Shown: piece by piece, positions 34,505-43,635 of the stretch
Position numbering within the stretch: the stretch's first letter is position 1
Layout: each line of letters starts with the position of its first letter
Assembly: GCF_036985595.1 (NCBI RefSeq)
Contig: NZ_BTPU01000097.1
Location: 1-53,126, forward strand
DNA from: Vallitalea maricola
GTDB lineage: Bacteria; Bacillota; Clostridia; Lachnospirales; Vallitaleaceae
DNA length: 53,126 nt
Direction of reading: 5' to 3'
Notes under the pieces: generated by a model
Database searches by the model: none
The model's input: the letters and a program-made list of their open reading frames with translations, nothing else
Told to the model about the DNA's origin: nothing
Made by a program: the position numbers and the translations under genes

Positions 34505-34972
34505 TTATTTCAGTAAACAAATAGCCTGTGAAGCTATCCCTAGTCCTTCTCCTGTAAATCCTAAGCCTTCTTCTGTAGTTGCTTTTATATTTATATTTTC
34601 TATTTCAATATCTAGAACATCTGCTATATTGGTCCTCATTTCATCTATATAATCAGCCATCTTAGGACGTTGAGCAATAATGGTTGAATCTATGTTTATT
34701 ATACTATATCCTTCACTAGTAAGTAACTCTTTTACTTGTGCCATTAATTTTAGACTGGATATTGATTTGTATTTATTATCTGTATCAGGGAAATGCTTAC
34801 CTATATCTCCCTTACCCATTGCTCCCAGCAAAGCGTCCATAATCGCATGAACCAGAACATCTGCATCAGAATGTCCAAGTAAACCTTTCTCGTATGGAAT
34901 TTCAACACCTCCGAGAATCAATTTTCTATCTTCGACTAATCTATGTACATCATAACCCATGCCAATTTTCAT
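34505..34972 (-). CDS. ispF: 2-C-methyl-D-erythritol 2,4-cyclodiphosphate synthase
   Basis: MEP-pathway enzyme that makes the cyclic diphosphate precursor of isoprenoids. It has 155 residues, the normal length. ATG 34972 lies 8 nt after AAGGAG; an in-frame GTG at 34981 overlaps the ribosome site. Metal-binding D and H are in GMGYDVHRL (residues 5-13), followed by LLGHSDADVLVHAIMDALLGA and the CTP/phosphate motif TTEEGLGFTGEGLGI. It follows fbp by 18 bp and is read with it. Confidence 0.97.
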   Translation of the reverse strand: MKIGMGYDVHRLVEDRKLILGGVEIPYEKGLLGHSDADVLVHAIMDALLGAMGKGDIGKHFPDTDNKYKSISSLKLMAQVKELLTSEGYSIINIDSTIIAQRPKMADYIDEMRTNIADVLDIEIENINIKATTEEGLGFTGEGLGIASQAICLLK

Positions 34973-34990
34973 TAGTAACACTCCTTTTGT

Positions 34991-36961
34991 CTATTTTTCT
35001 TTTATTATACCTTTATGATATGCTTGAAGAAGCATCTTCAATCCGATAATCTCCTTCTTCAATTCTTTACCTATATCCGTATTCTTTACTCTTAACCTTT
35101 TACTGTTCTTTTCTAATATCTGATACGAAGATACAATGTCTTTTTCATTATCAATTGCTTTTTTCTTAGATTCAAATTTCTCATGAGCAACCATAAGAAG
35201 ACCATATGAATTATATATGAGTGTGTATCCTGCTATACCTGTTATATGTTGATAAGCTTCTGATAAACCTCCGTCTATAACTAATAATTTACCCTTTGCT
35301 TTTATTGGACTTTCGCCTTTTTTTACTTCCACAGGAACATGACCATTAATAATATGAGAATTATCTTCACTTATACCAAATTCCTGTAATATCTCTCTAC
35401 ATTTATCCTCACTGTCCCTATATCTATAATAACTATTTTTATCCTCTTTTTTGATAGCTTTGTCATTAAGGAAATATCTTTCAAAAGTAGCCATTTTATT
35501 TTTACCGAACAATGGTGAATTAGGTCCAGTCCATAGATACCAGAAATAATCAATATTGTTAAGTTCATTATTATCATTAAAATAATACTCTCTAATTAAC
35601 ATTTCAATCTTATCAATAAGTTCTTTACCACTATAGCTTTTACCATCTATGGTAACTTTATTGAATACTCCTTTTTTATCCATAGGAATGCAACCATGAA
35701 ATAGTAAATTAGAGTTATATGTTAGGTACATACTACCCTTTGAGAACAAGAATCTTGTATGCTTCTGCAATTTTTCATTGTTTTTATAAGATAGTCTTAA
35801 TTTTTCCATTACATCTTTTTCTTCAATAGTTAAATCATATGGATTTTTGGGATTAATAGTTGGAAAATAGTTATCTGAGAGTTTATAAGTCTTATCAGCT
35901 ATTTTGATTATGCCTTTTTCAAAATCTATCATATTAAGTAATAGCCTGTCATTCATTATAAAATTAGGATTTCTTTGTATTATCTTGCCCTCTAATTTGA
36001 ATTGTATTATAGATATTGCTTTATGGATTTTTTTAATAATATTGATTTCCTTACAGGTGTATGCACTTTTATCAGATACCACCAAATCAAAATTGTCACA
36101 AGTATCATCTTTATAATATTCCATGGCAAAAGTGGCCAGAGGTAATAGATTAATACCATAACCTTCTTCAATAGTATTCAGATTACCATATCTAGCTGAT
36201 ATCCTTATTGTACTAGCAATACAAGCTAACGAACCAGCTGCTGCTCCCATCCATAGAATATCATGATTACCCCACTGAATATCTATAGAATGATGCTTCA
36301 TCAATTTGTCAAGTATTATATGTGCTCCAGGTCCTCTATCATATATATCACCAATTATATGAAGTCTATCAATAGCCAACCTTTGTATTACTCTACAAAT
36401 AGCTATCATGAAATTATCTGCTCGGTTGATTTCAATTATTGTATTAATTATTCCATCATAATACTCCTGTTTATTGACTTCTCTTTGTTGTTCATGGAGC
36501 AATTCCTCAATGATATACTCAAAATCTTTTGGAAGGGCTTTTCTTACCTTTGACCTAGTATATTTTGAAGATATTTCTCTACATACCAAAACCAGCCTAT
36601 GAAGTGTTATCTCATACCATTCAAGCAAGTTCTCTTCTTCGTTTTTTACTTTTTCTAGTATCTGTTCTGGATAATATATCAACATTGCCAACCGTCTTTT
36701 TTCATGCTCTCTAATGGTATTGTCGAATATATAATCGATTTTTCTTCTTATAACACCTGATGCATTATTAAGTACGTGTATAAAAGCTTCGTATTCTCCA
36801 TGTATATCAGAAAGATAATGTTCTGTTCCTTTTGGTAAGTTAAGTATAGCTTCAAGATTAATAACTTCCGTACATGCTGAATTAATAGTGGGGTACTGTT
36901 TAGACAACTGTTTTATGTACTGTATGTTGTTGTTGATTTCTTGATCCCAATAATTATTCAT
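34991..36961 (-). CDS. fbp: Fructose-1,6-bisphosphatase, class III (Firmicutes)
   Basis: Gluconeogenic phosphatase of the Firmicutes-specific class III, 656 residues, cytosolic. The metallophosphatase motifs are LSDIHGEYEAF (DxH), HIIGDIYDRGPGAH (GDxxDRG), IQWGNHDILW (GNHD), LLFHGCIP and NGHVPVEVKKGE with DGGLSEAYQ near the end. GAAGGGTG precedes ATG 36961. It is the first gene of a pair with ispF, with a promoter at 36984-37012. Confidence 0.96.
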   Translation of the reverse strand: MNNYWDQEINNNIQYIKQLSKQYPTINSACTEVINLEAILNLPKGTEHYLSDIHGEYEAFIHVLNNASGVIRRKIDYIFDNTIREHEKRRLAMLIYYPEQILEKVKNEEENLLEWYEITLHRLVLVCREISSKYTRSKVRKALPKDFEYIIEELLHEQQREVNKQEYYDGIINTIIEINRADNFMIAICRVIQRLAIDRLHIIGDIYDRGPGAHIILDKLMKHHSIDIQWGNHDILWMGAAAGSLACIASTIRISARYGNLNTIEEGYGINLLPLATFAMEYYKDDTCDNFDLVVSDKSAYTCKEINIIKKIHKAISIIQFKLEGKIIQRNPNFIMNDRLLLNMIDFEKGIIKIADKTYKLSDNYFPTINPKNPYDLTIEEKDVMEKLRLSYKNNEKLQKHTRFLFSKGSMYLTYNSNLLFHGCIPMDKKGVFNKVTIDGKSYSGKELIDKIEMLIREYYFNDNNELNNIDYFWYLWTGPNSPLFGKNKMATFERYFLNDKAIKKEDKNSYYRYRDSEDKCREILQEFGISEDNSHIINGHVPVEVKKGESPIKAKGKLLVIDGGLSEAYQHITGIAGYTLIYNSYGLLMVAHEKFESKKKAIDNEKDIVSSYQILEKNSKRLRVKNTDIGKELKKEIIGLKMLLQAYHKGIIKEK

Positions 36962-36983
36962 AATACACCCTTCTTTATAATTT

Positions 36984-37012
36984 TTAATATATTTTTTTTA
37001 GCATATAATCAA
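36984..37012 (-). promoter_or_regulatory. Candidate fbp-ispF promoter
   Basis: Minus-strand -35 TTGATT (37007-37012), 17-bp spacer containing an 8-A run, -10 TATTAA (36984-36989), about 20 bp before the fbp start codon. Confidence 0.4.
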
Positions 37013-37141
37013 TTTTAATATTTACTGTCCATTTAATTACATACTTGATTATACAATAAAATTATTATTCAATCTATAAATATAGTAAAAGTATTGAAAA
37101 AAGAACAAAAAATAGGAATCAATTTATTAAAATAAAAAAAT

Positions 37142-37182
37142 AAAACATATTATATACCTTAGTAAAGTATATAATATGTTTT
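37142..37182. terminator. Terminator of the glpA-like operon
   Basis: A perfect 16-bp stem (AAAACATATTATATAC and its complement) with a 9-nt loop, followed on the minus strand by a T-rich run. Lies beyond the DUF1667 gene. Confidence 0.8.
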
Positions 37183-37235
37183 ACCACTTATATATATAAG
37201 TTGAATTAAATAATTGCTATAGCACCAGTAATTAT

Positions 37236-37604
37236 TTAATTTGCTTTATCTGCATCTCTAGTCAGTACTATGTTAACTCCTTTTACTATATCTTTAATAG
37301 CGATATCCCCTACTTTCATAGGAGCCTCTAAAACAACTTTATTTATTTCTTTCATACAATCAAATAGTGATTCTTTTGGTAATGGCTTGTCAGACTTAAC
37401 TGATACAAGAGGATTCTTGCCATTACGCATTCTCATAGTAGTTGTCAATATTCTAGTAGGATGAGTACATTCTGCTATAGCATATGCTTCTCCTCTTTTA
37501 CAAGTGTTCCCTTCAACATTTATAATTTTACCTTCTTCCAATGTAACTGTTAAATTACAACCAATTGGACAGGCAATACATACCAACTTTCTCTCTTCAC
37601 TCAT
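37236..37604 (-). CDS. DUF1667 family Cys-cluster protein
   Basis: A 122-residue protein with CIACPIGCNLTV and a fourth Cys in EGNTCKRGE, a CxxCxxxC...C pattern that suggests an iron-sulfur or zinc site; function unproven. DUF1667 genes accompany glpA-like and FAD oxidoreductase genes in many Firmicutes, as here, where it starts 29 bp after the FAD enzyme. It may be an electron-transfer subunit of that dehydrogenase. TGGAGGTA precedes the ATG. Confidence 0.85.
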   Translation of the reverse strand: MSEERKLVCIACPIGCNLTVTLEEGKIINVEGNTCKRGEAYAIAECTHPTRILTTTMRMRNGKNPLVSVKSDKPLPKESLFDCMKEINKVVLEAPMKVGDIAIKDIVKGVNIVLTRDADKAN

Positions 37605-37633
37605 GCTAATACCTCCATTTCAATAATAAAGAA

Positions 37634-38899
37634 TTACTGTTTTTCCAACATAACTACTAAATCTTCGCCTTCTGCCATGGCATCTAATATTTTATTAGTT
37701 AATTTTATACTTTCCATTTCTCCAGGAGCTACCTTAGGTCTTTTTTTAGAATAGATAACCTTACCTTTTGATTTTAATACTATATTAACATTCTTCTTAA
37801 CATCTACTACTCTAAAATAGAGCTTATTCTCATCTTGAACTAATTCTTTATTAATTAAATGTGGAACTACATATCTAATACCCTCACCAGCAATTGTCTT
37901 GATTGTATCTTCTTGTTTTATTTTTTTGTTATCGCTAATATATCTAGCGGCACATCTTCCTGCTAATCTACTTTCAGCAGTAACAAAATCCACTAAGTCA
38001 TGAACATGAACTACATTACCACAAGCAAATACACCTTCTACAGATGTTTCCATAGATTCTGTAACAACAGGACCTGATGTGACTCTATCCATTTTTATAC
38101 CTAATTCATGTGAAAGCTCATTTTCAGGAATTAGTCCAACTGATAACAATAGAGTATCACAGGATACGTACTCATATGTTTCTTTTATCGGCTTTCTATT
38201 TTGATCAACCTTAGCTATGGTTATACCCTCTAAGCGTTCTTTTCCATGAATATTAATAACTGTATGACTTAATTTGAGAGGAATATCATAATCATCAAGA
38301 CATTGTACAATATTTCTTGTCAAACCTCCTGAATAAGGAAGCAACTCACATACCATCTTGACTTTGGCACCCTCTAAAGTCATTCTTCTAGCCATAATAA
38401 GTCCAATATCTCCTGAACCTAATATTACTACTTCTTTTCCAGGAAGGTATCCTTCCATATTAACGAAACGTTGTGCAGCTCCTGCTGTATATATACCAGC
38501 TGGTCTTAGACCAGGTATATTAAGTGCTCCCCTTGTTCTCTCTCTACATCCCATAGCAAGTACAATAGCTTTGGCCTTTATATTAAGAAGTCCGTCTGAA
38601 GAATTTACTACTGTAACAACTTTATCTTTACTAATATTTAATACCATGGTTTTTAGTTTGAAATGAATTCCTAACTTTCCTACTTCTTTTGCAAATCTAT
38701 CTGCATATTCTGGTCCAGTTAGCTCTTCTCCAAATATATGAAGACCAAACCCATTATGAATACATTGTTGTAAAATTCCACCTAACTCATTATCTCTTTC
38801 AATAATCAGAATGTCATTAATACCATTCTTATATGCCTCAATTGCAGCAGCCATACCTGCTGGTCCTCCACCAATTACAACTAAATCAACTGTGTTCAT
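37634..38899 (-). CDS. NAD(P)/FAD-dependent oxidoreductase (GlpB-role partner)
   Basis: A 421-residue pyridine-nucleotide-disulfide-type flavoprotein. FAD-binding DLVVIGGGPAGMAAA is at 4-18 and ELGGILQQCIHNGFGLHIFG follows; a second Rossmann motif (VVILGSGDIGLIMARRM) near residue 150 binds NAD(P); a third FAD-contact motif is GVFACGNVVHVHD. It lies between the glpA-like dehydrogenase and DUF1667, and the three genes probably encode one anaerobic glycerol-3-phosphate-oxidising complex. The electron acceptor is unknown. TGAGGTG precedes the ATG. Confidence 0.88.
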   Translation of the reverse strand: MNTVDLVVIGGGPAGMAAAIEAYKNGINDILIIERDNELGGILQQCIHNGFGLHIFGEELTGPEYADRFAKEVGKLGIHFKLKTMVLNISKDKVVTVVNSSDGLLNIKAKAIVLAMGCRERTRGALNIPGLRPAGIYTAGAAQRFVNMEGYLPGKEVVILGSGDIGLIMARRMTLEGAKVKMVCELLPYSGGLTRNIVQCLDDYDIPLKLSHTVINIHGKERLEGITIAKVDQNRKPIKETYEYVSCDTLLLSVGLIPENELSHELGIKMDRVTSGPVVTESMETSVEGVFACGNVVHVHDLVDFVTAESRLAGRCAARYISDNKKIKQEDTIKTIAGEGIRYVVPHLINKELVQDENKLYFRVVDVKKNVNIVLKSKGKVIYSKKRPKVAPGEMESIKLTNKILDAMAEGEDLVVMLEKQ

Positions 38900-38957
38900 A
38901 TGTTATTCACCTCATTTTAGTATTATTATTCATTATTTACTTATTATATCTATAAAT

Positions 38958-40391
38958 CTATTTTGTCTTACCTACAAGTACTTTAGATTTTCCACCCATT
39001 TTCGTTACTTGCTCTTTAGGTATATTAAGTTCTCTTGCAATAATATCTACAACCCTTGGAGTACAGAAACCGCCTTGACATCTACCCATACCTGCTCTTG
39101 TTCTTCTTTTTACAGCATCTAAATTCGAAGCTCCAATAGAACGGTGAATACAATCAACTATTTCACCTTCGGTGATAGTCTCACAACGGCATATTATATT
39201 TCCATATAGAGGATTTTTCTTAATTAATTCATCTCTTTCACTTTCATCCATTTCACGGAATCTATAAACAGGCTTTCTAGTACTAATGTAATCATCTTTT
39301 TCCTTTAACTCGATATCCATAGACTTAAGAATTTCCATAACATATTCACTTATGGCTGGAGCAGCTGACAGTCCTGGGGACTCTATACCAGCCACATTAA
39401 TAAGCCCATCTATTTTTTCTGATTTTTCAATAACAAAGTCTCCTACAGATGATGAAGCTCTAAGACCTGCAAAAGATGTTATCACATCCCTAGTATTAAC
39501 TGATGGTATAGACTTAACTGCTCCTTTAATAACTTTATCTAAACCTATACTAGTTGTAGAAATGTCGTCTTTATCTAAGATATTTTCAGCTGTTGGTCCA
39601 AGTAGTAAGTTTCCATCAACAGTTGGTGTAACCAATATACCTTTACCCATTACAGTAGGTGGCTGAAAAATAACTTTGTACACTACATTTCCTTGTCTCT
39701 TATCAAGTAATAGATATTCCCCTTTTCTAGGATTAATCTTAAAACTGTCATCTCCTGCCATAGCTGAAATATCATCACTGAAAAGACCTGCTGCATTTAT
39801 TACATACTTGCTTACTATTTTACCTCTAGTAGTATCAAGTTCAAAATTATCATCTACTTTATTAATATCTTTTATGGCACAGTCTAAAATTAATTCAACT
39901 CCATTGTCAACAGCATTTTCAGCTACTGCAAGGGTTAATTCATAAGGACATACAATACCAGCAGTAGGAGCATGTAATGCACCAATTACCTTATCTGACA
40001 TATTAGGTTCCATTTCCCTAACTTCTTCTTTAGTTAATATCTTCAAATCAGGCACATTGTTTTTGATACCATAATCATATAAGGTATTAATCTGTTCCAT
40101 ATCATTTTCATCAAAAGCTATTACAAAAGAACCGATTCTTTTAAAAGGCACATATAATTCTTTTGCAATGTCACCCATCATTTCATTCCCTCTTACATTG
40201 AGCTTAGCCTTTAAACTACCAGGTTTTGCGTCATAACCTGCATGAACAATTGCACTATTTGCTTTACTAGTACCCATAGCAACGTCTGATTCCTTATCCA
40301 GTAGACATACCTTTAAATTATACTTAGATAATTGTCGTGCTATTAGCGAACCAGTAACTCCTGCACCTATAATACTAATATCATAAATCAT
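38958..40391 (-). CDS. GlpA-like FAD-dependent glycerol-3-phosphate dehydrogenase
   Basis: A 477-residue flavoenzyme of the DAO/GlpA group. FAD-binding ISIIGAGVTGSLIARQLSKY is at residues 5-24, and the substrate side carries MGTSKANSAIVHAGYD. The C-terminal ~90 residues are a BFD-like [2Fe-2S] domain with CRCETIT and GRCQGGFC. It oxidises glycerol-3-phosphate to dihydroxyacetone phosphate (the glpP gene upstream supports this, though related substrates cannot be excluded). TGGAGGTC precedes ATG 40391. The leader has a terminator-antiterminator pair that GlpP should control. Confidence 0.88.
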   Translation of the reverse strand: MIYDISIIGAGVTGSLIARQLSKYNLKVCLLDKESDVAMGTSKANSAIVHAGYDAKPGSLKAKLNVRGNEMMGDIAKELYVPFKRIGSFVIAFDENDMEQINTLYDYGIKNNVPDLKILTKEEVREMEPNMSDKVIGALHAPTAGIVCPYELTLAVAENAVDNGVELILDCAIKDINKVDDNFELDTTRGKIVSKYVINAAGLFSDDISAMAGDDSFKINPRKGEYLLLDKRQGNVVYKVIFQPPTVMGKGILVTPTVDGNLLLGPTAENILDKDDISTTSIGLDKVIKGAVKSIPSVNTRDVITSFAGLRASSSVGDFVIEKSEKIDGLINVAGIESPGLSAAPAISEYVMEILKSMDIELKEKDDYISTRKPVYRFREMDESERDELIKKNPLYGNIICRCETITEGEIVDCIHRSIGASNLDAVKRRTRAGMGRCQGGFCTPRVVDIIARELNIPKEQVTKMGGKSKVLVGKTK

Positions 40392-40448
40392 ATCAAGACC
40401 TCCATTATATTATTAATGTAATTAAATAATAAGAAACACACAAAAAAA

Positions 40449-40507
40449 GCCACGCATAAATAGAGCTAACTCTATTTAAATGTGACTCCTATTCTCCTAC
40501 ATTTAAA
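40449..40507 (-). promoter_or_regulatory. GlpP-type terminator/antiterminator leader
   Basis: On the minus strand, arms 40487-40470 and 40465-40449 form a stem with wobble pairs and a 4-nt loop, followed by seven T: an intrinsic terminator ahead of the glpA-like gene. A second stem, ACATTTAAA/TTTAAATGT (40499-40507 with 40475-40483), uses part of the terminator's 5' arm and so excludes it. GlpP is known to bind leader RNA of glp genes and prevent termination, and glpP is the adjacent gene. Confidence 0.7.
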
Positions 40508-40555
40508 CTTAACTAATTGTATGGAACTTATTTAATTAATTTAATATCTGATTTC

Positions 40556-40561
40556 ATTATA
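40556..40561 (-). promoter_or_regulatory. -10 box for the glpA leader
   Basis: TATAAT on the minus strand, inside the 3' end region of glpP-to-glpA intergenic DNA, about 50 bp before the antiterminator stem. The -35 region is poor (TTCCAT at 18 bp), so it may need an activator or the promoter may be read through from glpP. Confidence 0.4.
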
Positions 40562-40604
40562 CTACAAATGCTGATAAAATGGAAGAGCAAAATAAAAAAT
40601 CCTA

Positions 40605-41168
40605 CTACAAATCCCACAAATCAGTCTTTCCTACAGATACACCTAATGCTCCTACTTTTAGAACAGATATTATATCCTCTTTTGTATCTATTAACCCTCC
40701 CGCAATAATAGGAACAGATAGTTTATTACTTAATTTTTGGATTGTAGCAGGTATAGTACCTGGCATAACTTCAATCATATGAGGTCTAACAGCTTTTACT
40801 GTTTTAACTGTTGTTTTAAAGGATAAACTGTCTATCAAAAAAAATCTTTGAATGGTGAATAATCCTTTATCTCTTGCATACTTTATGTGATTGCTTCTAG
40901 TACTGATTATACCGTCGGGCTTTATTATCTGTGATATGTAATCTATAGCTTTGTTGTCTTTACCCATTCCTTCAATCATATCCATATGAACAAATACCGT
41001 TTTATTACTTAATTTTATTTTATGTACCAGCTCCTTAAGATTAAAGATATCTGAATATAATAAAAAAATAGTAGAAACCGAAGATTCTAGAGCTTTTTCA
41101 ATATCATCTCTGTCTCTTATAGCTGCTATAATAGGATTTTCTTCAATTGAACTAATAATATTATTCAT
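40605..41168 (-). CDS. glpP: Glycerol-3-phosphate responsive antiterminator GlpP
   Basis: An RNA-binding regulator of 187 residues, TIM-barrel-like, that senses glycerol-3-phosphate and stops early termination in glp leaders. The family signatures VFVHMDMIEGMGKD and DGIISTRSNHIKYARDKGL are present, with IEVMPGTIPATIQKL and PIIAGGLIDTKEDI near the end. ATG 41168 has GGTGG five nt before; GTG at 41180 overlaps that site. It lies directly upstream of the glpA-like operon, which carries a fitting leader. Confidence 0.93.
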   Translation of the reverse strand: MNNIISSIEENPIIAAIRDRDDIEKALESSVSTIFLLYSDIFNLKELVHKIKLSNKTVFVHMDMIEGMGKDNKAIDYISQIIKPDGIISTRSNHIKYARDKGLFTIQRFFLIDSLSFKTTVKTVKAVRPHMIEVMPGTIPATIQKLSNKLSVPIIAGGLIDTKEDIISVLKVGALGVSVGKTDLWDL

Positions 41169-41394
41169 CTTAACCACCAATCGTATGCGTATTAAATATA
41201 ATTATAATTTTTCTCAATATAACACATTAATATTATTATGTAAAGTTTTCAGCGATGATAGCTAAAATATATAATTTATATATTTTAATTAGCTAAAAAA
41301 TAAAAGTGAATAATTATTATAATTTTTTAAATTATATTGTAAATGATAATGCTTTTTGTTATTATAATAGTATCTTAAATGAAGGAGGAATAGT

Positions 41395-41874
41395 TTGAAA
41401 TATATTATCAACCACAAAATCTTTATTTTATTTCTTACAGTAATTTGGTGCATTCTATGTGGCAGTTTTTCAATACTTACAGTAGCTCAAGGGTTTCTTT
41501 TTTCATCTTTTGCTGTTTTTATAAGTTGTCATATACCAGGAGGTGCACAATTTCTCCACAGTATAAATATATCTTTTTTTATGTTCATTAGATTTATCTT
41601 TATACTATTCATTGATATTTATTCATCAACATTTAGTATATTCAAGTTAATATTTACTTCAAATATTAGTCCTAGACTAGTACCTATTAAGACAACGTTA
41701 AACAACGAATGGTCAATATTTTTTTTAGCTAATGCAATAACTCTAACTCCGGGGACTGTTACGGTTAACAGAAAAGGTAATAAGCTATTGATATTAACTA
41801 CATATCCTGAAAAATCTGATAAAATTATAAATAAGGAACTTGTGAAAGCACTAAGAAAAGGAGTGAAACATTGA
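41395..41874 (+). CDS. mrpE: Mrp/Mbh antiporter subunit E-type (MbhA)
   Basis: A 159-residue membrane subunit of a multi-subunit cation/proton antiporter, with two or three membrane spans in the first ~75 residues and a soluble C-terminal part. LTPGTVTVNRKGNK is the MrpE hallmark. The start is TTG 41395, 5 nt after AGGAGG. It is first in an eight-gene operon. A -10 box TATAAT lies at 41363-41368 with no good -35. The operon is divergent from glpP. Confidence 0.9.
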   Translation: MKYIINHKIFILFLTVIWCILCGSFSILTVAQGFLFSSFAVFISCHIPGGAQFLHSINISFFMFIRFIFILFIDIYSSTFSIFKLIFTSNISPRLVPIKTTLNNEWSIFFLANAITLTPGTVTVNRKGNKLLILTTYPEKSDKIINKELVKALRKGVKH

Positions 41875-42125
41875 TTTATTATTTATTTTCGTTTTTGTTA
41901 GTATTATCTATATTAAGTATAGTAATAATAATTAAAGGTCCAACTATTTGGGATAGACTTTTGGGACTTAATCTGTTTTCAGCAAAAATAATACTATTGA
42001 TACTTCTCTTTTCAATTTTATTTAATCTACCGTATTTACTTGATATCGCTATAGTATATACATTACTAGGTTTTATCGGCATAATATTCATTTCAAGATT
42101 TGTAAAAGGAAAGGGGAAAATTTAA
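41871..42125 (+). CDS. mrpF: Mrp/Mbh antiporter subunit F-type (MbhB)
   Basis: An 84-residue protein with three membrane spans; GPTIWDRLLGLNL and the final DIAIVYTLLGFIGIIFISRF match MrpF. The start is TTG 41871, overlapping the previous stop (TTGA), with AAAGGAGT upstream. Second gene of the antiporter operon, coupled to the first. Confidence 0.9.
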   Translation: MIYYLFSFLLVLSILSIVIIIKGPTIWDRLLGLNLFSAKIILLILLFSILFNLPYLLDIAIVYTLLGFIGIIFISRFVKGKGKI

Positions 42126-42421
42126 TGCTTATTACTATTGGATATATTATTATATCTATTGGTCTTATATTCATGCTAATAGGATTTATAGGACTTTTTA
42201 AATACAAGAATTTTTATTCCAGGGTATTAGTATCTTCTGTTATTGATACCGCTTCATTCATAACTATTACTATAGGTATTATTTTCATAAAAGGCTTTAG
42301 CTTCTTCAGCCTCAAAACAGTACTTATACTTTTGCTTATGCTTTTTTTGAACCCTTTAGCGACACATACTATTGCTAGAGGAGCATATACTAGCGGCCTG
42401 CGGATAGGAGATGATGACTAA
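42125..42421 (+). CDS. mrpG: Mrp/Mbh antiporter subunit G-type (MbhC)
   Basis: A 98-residue protein with three membrane spans; it has the MrpG pattern LFKYKNFYSRVLVSSVIDT and ends with the NPLATHTIARGAY motif. It overlaps the preceding stop by one base (TAATG). Confidence 0.9.
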   Translation: MLITIGYIIISIGLIFMLIGFIGLFKYKNFYSRVLVSSVIDTASFITITIGIIFIKGFSFFSLKTVLILLLMLFLNPLATHTIARGAYTSGLRIGDDD

Positions 42422-42960
42422 TGCTAGAAGTTACATTGATACTATTAGTGGTATTAGCTGTTCTCTCTGTTCAAACTAATACACTTAGAAGAGCAATTGT
42501 ATATTTATGTGTTTTTTCATTACTCTGTTCTTTTTGCTATCTATTATACCAAGCACCAGATGTTGCTATTGCCGAAGCTGTTATAGGTTGTACACTATCA
42601 ACTATCATATATCTGGTTGCATTAAATAAATATAAAGTTTTCAGAGTATATTATATTATTGAAAAACCCAAAGATACTATTTCCATCATACAAAAAAATG
42701 CTTTGTGTAAAACATTAGGTAACTACTCCTATGAAAAAGAACTTGAACTTGATATTGTCATATCAGATAAAAGCATTGAAGAAATAGTTAATGATTACCC
42801 CTACGATGTAATTGTACAGCATAATGTAACCAGCACAACTATTTATGGTGATAAATCAAATTATCATTTTGATGATTTAATTAGCTATATTGATATAAAC
42901 AGCAGCATTAATGTTAATCATGATTACATTGTTGAAGATGAAGGAGATTCGTTATTATGA
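42421..42960 (+). CDS. MbhD-like subunit (DUF4040) with a C-terminal extension
   Basis: A 179-residue protein. Residues 1-~78 hold three membrane spans with APDVAIAEAVIGCTLSTIIY, the DUF4040/MbhD signature that corresponds to part of the C-terminal region of MrpA. Residues ~80-179 form a hydrophilic tail (KPKDTISIIQ, LDIVISDKSIEEIVND, YDVIVQHNVTSTTIYGD) that MbhD homologues of ~95 residues lack; I do not recognise its fold. It overlaps MrpG-type by one base and the next gene by ATGA, so it is an operon member in good frame. Confidence 0.8.
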   Translation: MLEVTLILLVVLAVLSVQTNTLRRAIVYLCVFSLLCSFCYLLYQAPDVAIAEAVIGCTLSTIIYLVALNKYKVFRVYYIIEKPKDTISIIQKNALCKTLGNYSYEKELELDIVISDKSIEEIVNDYPYDVIVQHNVTSTTIYGDKSNYHFDDLISYIDINSSINVNHDYIVEDEGDSLL

Positions 42961-43214
42961 GAAGAAAATCAATAGCTATATATTTGATATTACTTTTTTT
43001 CCTGTGTATATCTTTTGATATCATACCCATAGATAACGCCACTGATGTACTCCACTATTACATTAAAAATAGCTATAGAGAGACTGGCAGTATTAATGTC
43101 GTTACATCAATATACTTGAATTATAGAGTATTCGATACAATATTTGAAACTTTACTATTATTGATAAGTATTATAGGTATAATCTACTTCTCTAGACATG
43201 AAGGAGATTATTAA
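42957..43214 (+). CDS. MbhE-like small antiporter subunit
   Basis: An 85-residue protein with membrane spans at ~5-23 and ~62-80. YRVFDTIFETLLLLISIIGI resembles the MbhE / MrpA C-terminal FDTxxE motif, whose Glu is conserved. It starts inside the previous stop (ATGA). In classic Bacillus Mrp this stretch is fused into MrpA; a separate small gene is the Mbh arrangement. Confidence 0.78.
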   Translation: MRRKSIAIYLILLFFLCISFDIIPIDNATDVLHYYIKNSYRETGSINVVTSIYLNYRVFDTIFETLLLLISIIGIIYFSRHEGDY

Positions 43215-43225
43215 GGAGGTAGGTT

Positions 43226-43612
43226 ATGAGAAGCAGATCTGAACTTCTTATGAAATCGTTGGGAGTATTGTACCCCATCATATTTTTATTTGGTATATAT
43301 ATTACAATAAATGGTCATAGCACTCCTGGTGGTGGTTTTCAAGGTGGTGCAATTATCAGCTCAACATTTATAATTCAATATATTATAAATCCTGAATTAG
43401 AAGTGTCATTATCAAGATTACAAAAAATCGAGAAAATCCTTTTTCTCTGTATCATATTAATCGTAACCATATTTGTAATTCATTTAAATGGAAGCTCTAT
43501 TCTACTAGTCAACGAAATATATCTTATAGTCATGAACATCTTGATTGCGACTAAAGTTTATTGTGGTCTAAGTATAATTTTCTTTAGATTTGTACTTTTT
43601 GAAAGTAGATAA
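43226..43612 (+). CDS. mrpB: Mrp/Mbh antiporter subunit B-type (MbhF)
   Basis: A 128-residue protein with four membrane spans and the MnhB-domain hallmark GHSTPGGGFQGGAI (residues ~31-44). AAGGAGGT precedes the ATG. Sixth in the operon, after an 11-bp gap. Confidence 0.92.
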   Translation: MRSRSELLMKSLGVLYPIIFLFGIYITINGHSTPGGGFQGGAIISSTFIIQYIINPELEVSLSRLQKIEKILFLCIILIVTIFVIHLNGSSILLVNEIYLIVMNILIATKVYCGLSIIFFRFVLFESR

Positions 43613-43635
43613 TATGGAAAAAGGAGGTTTGTGAT

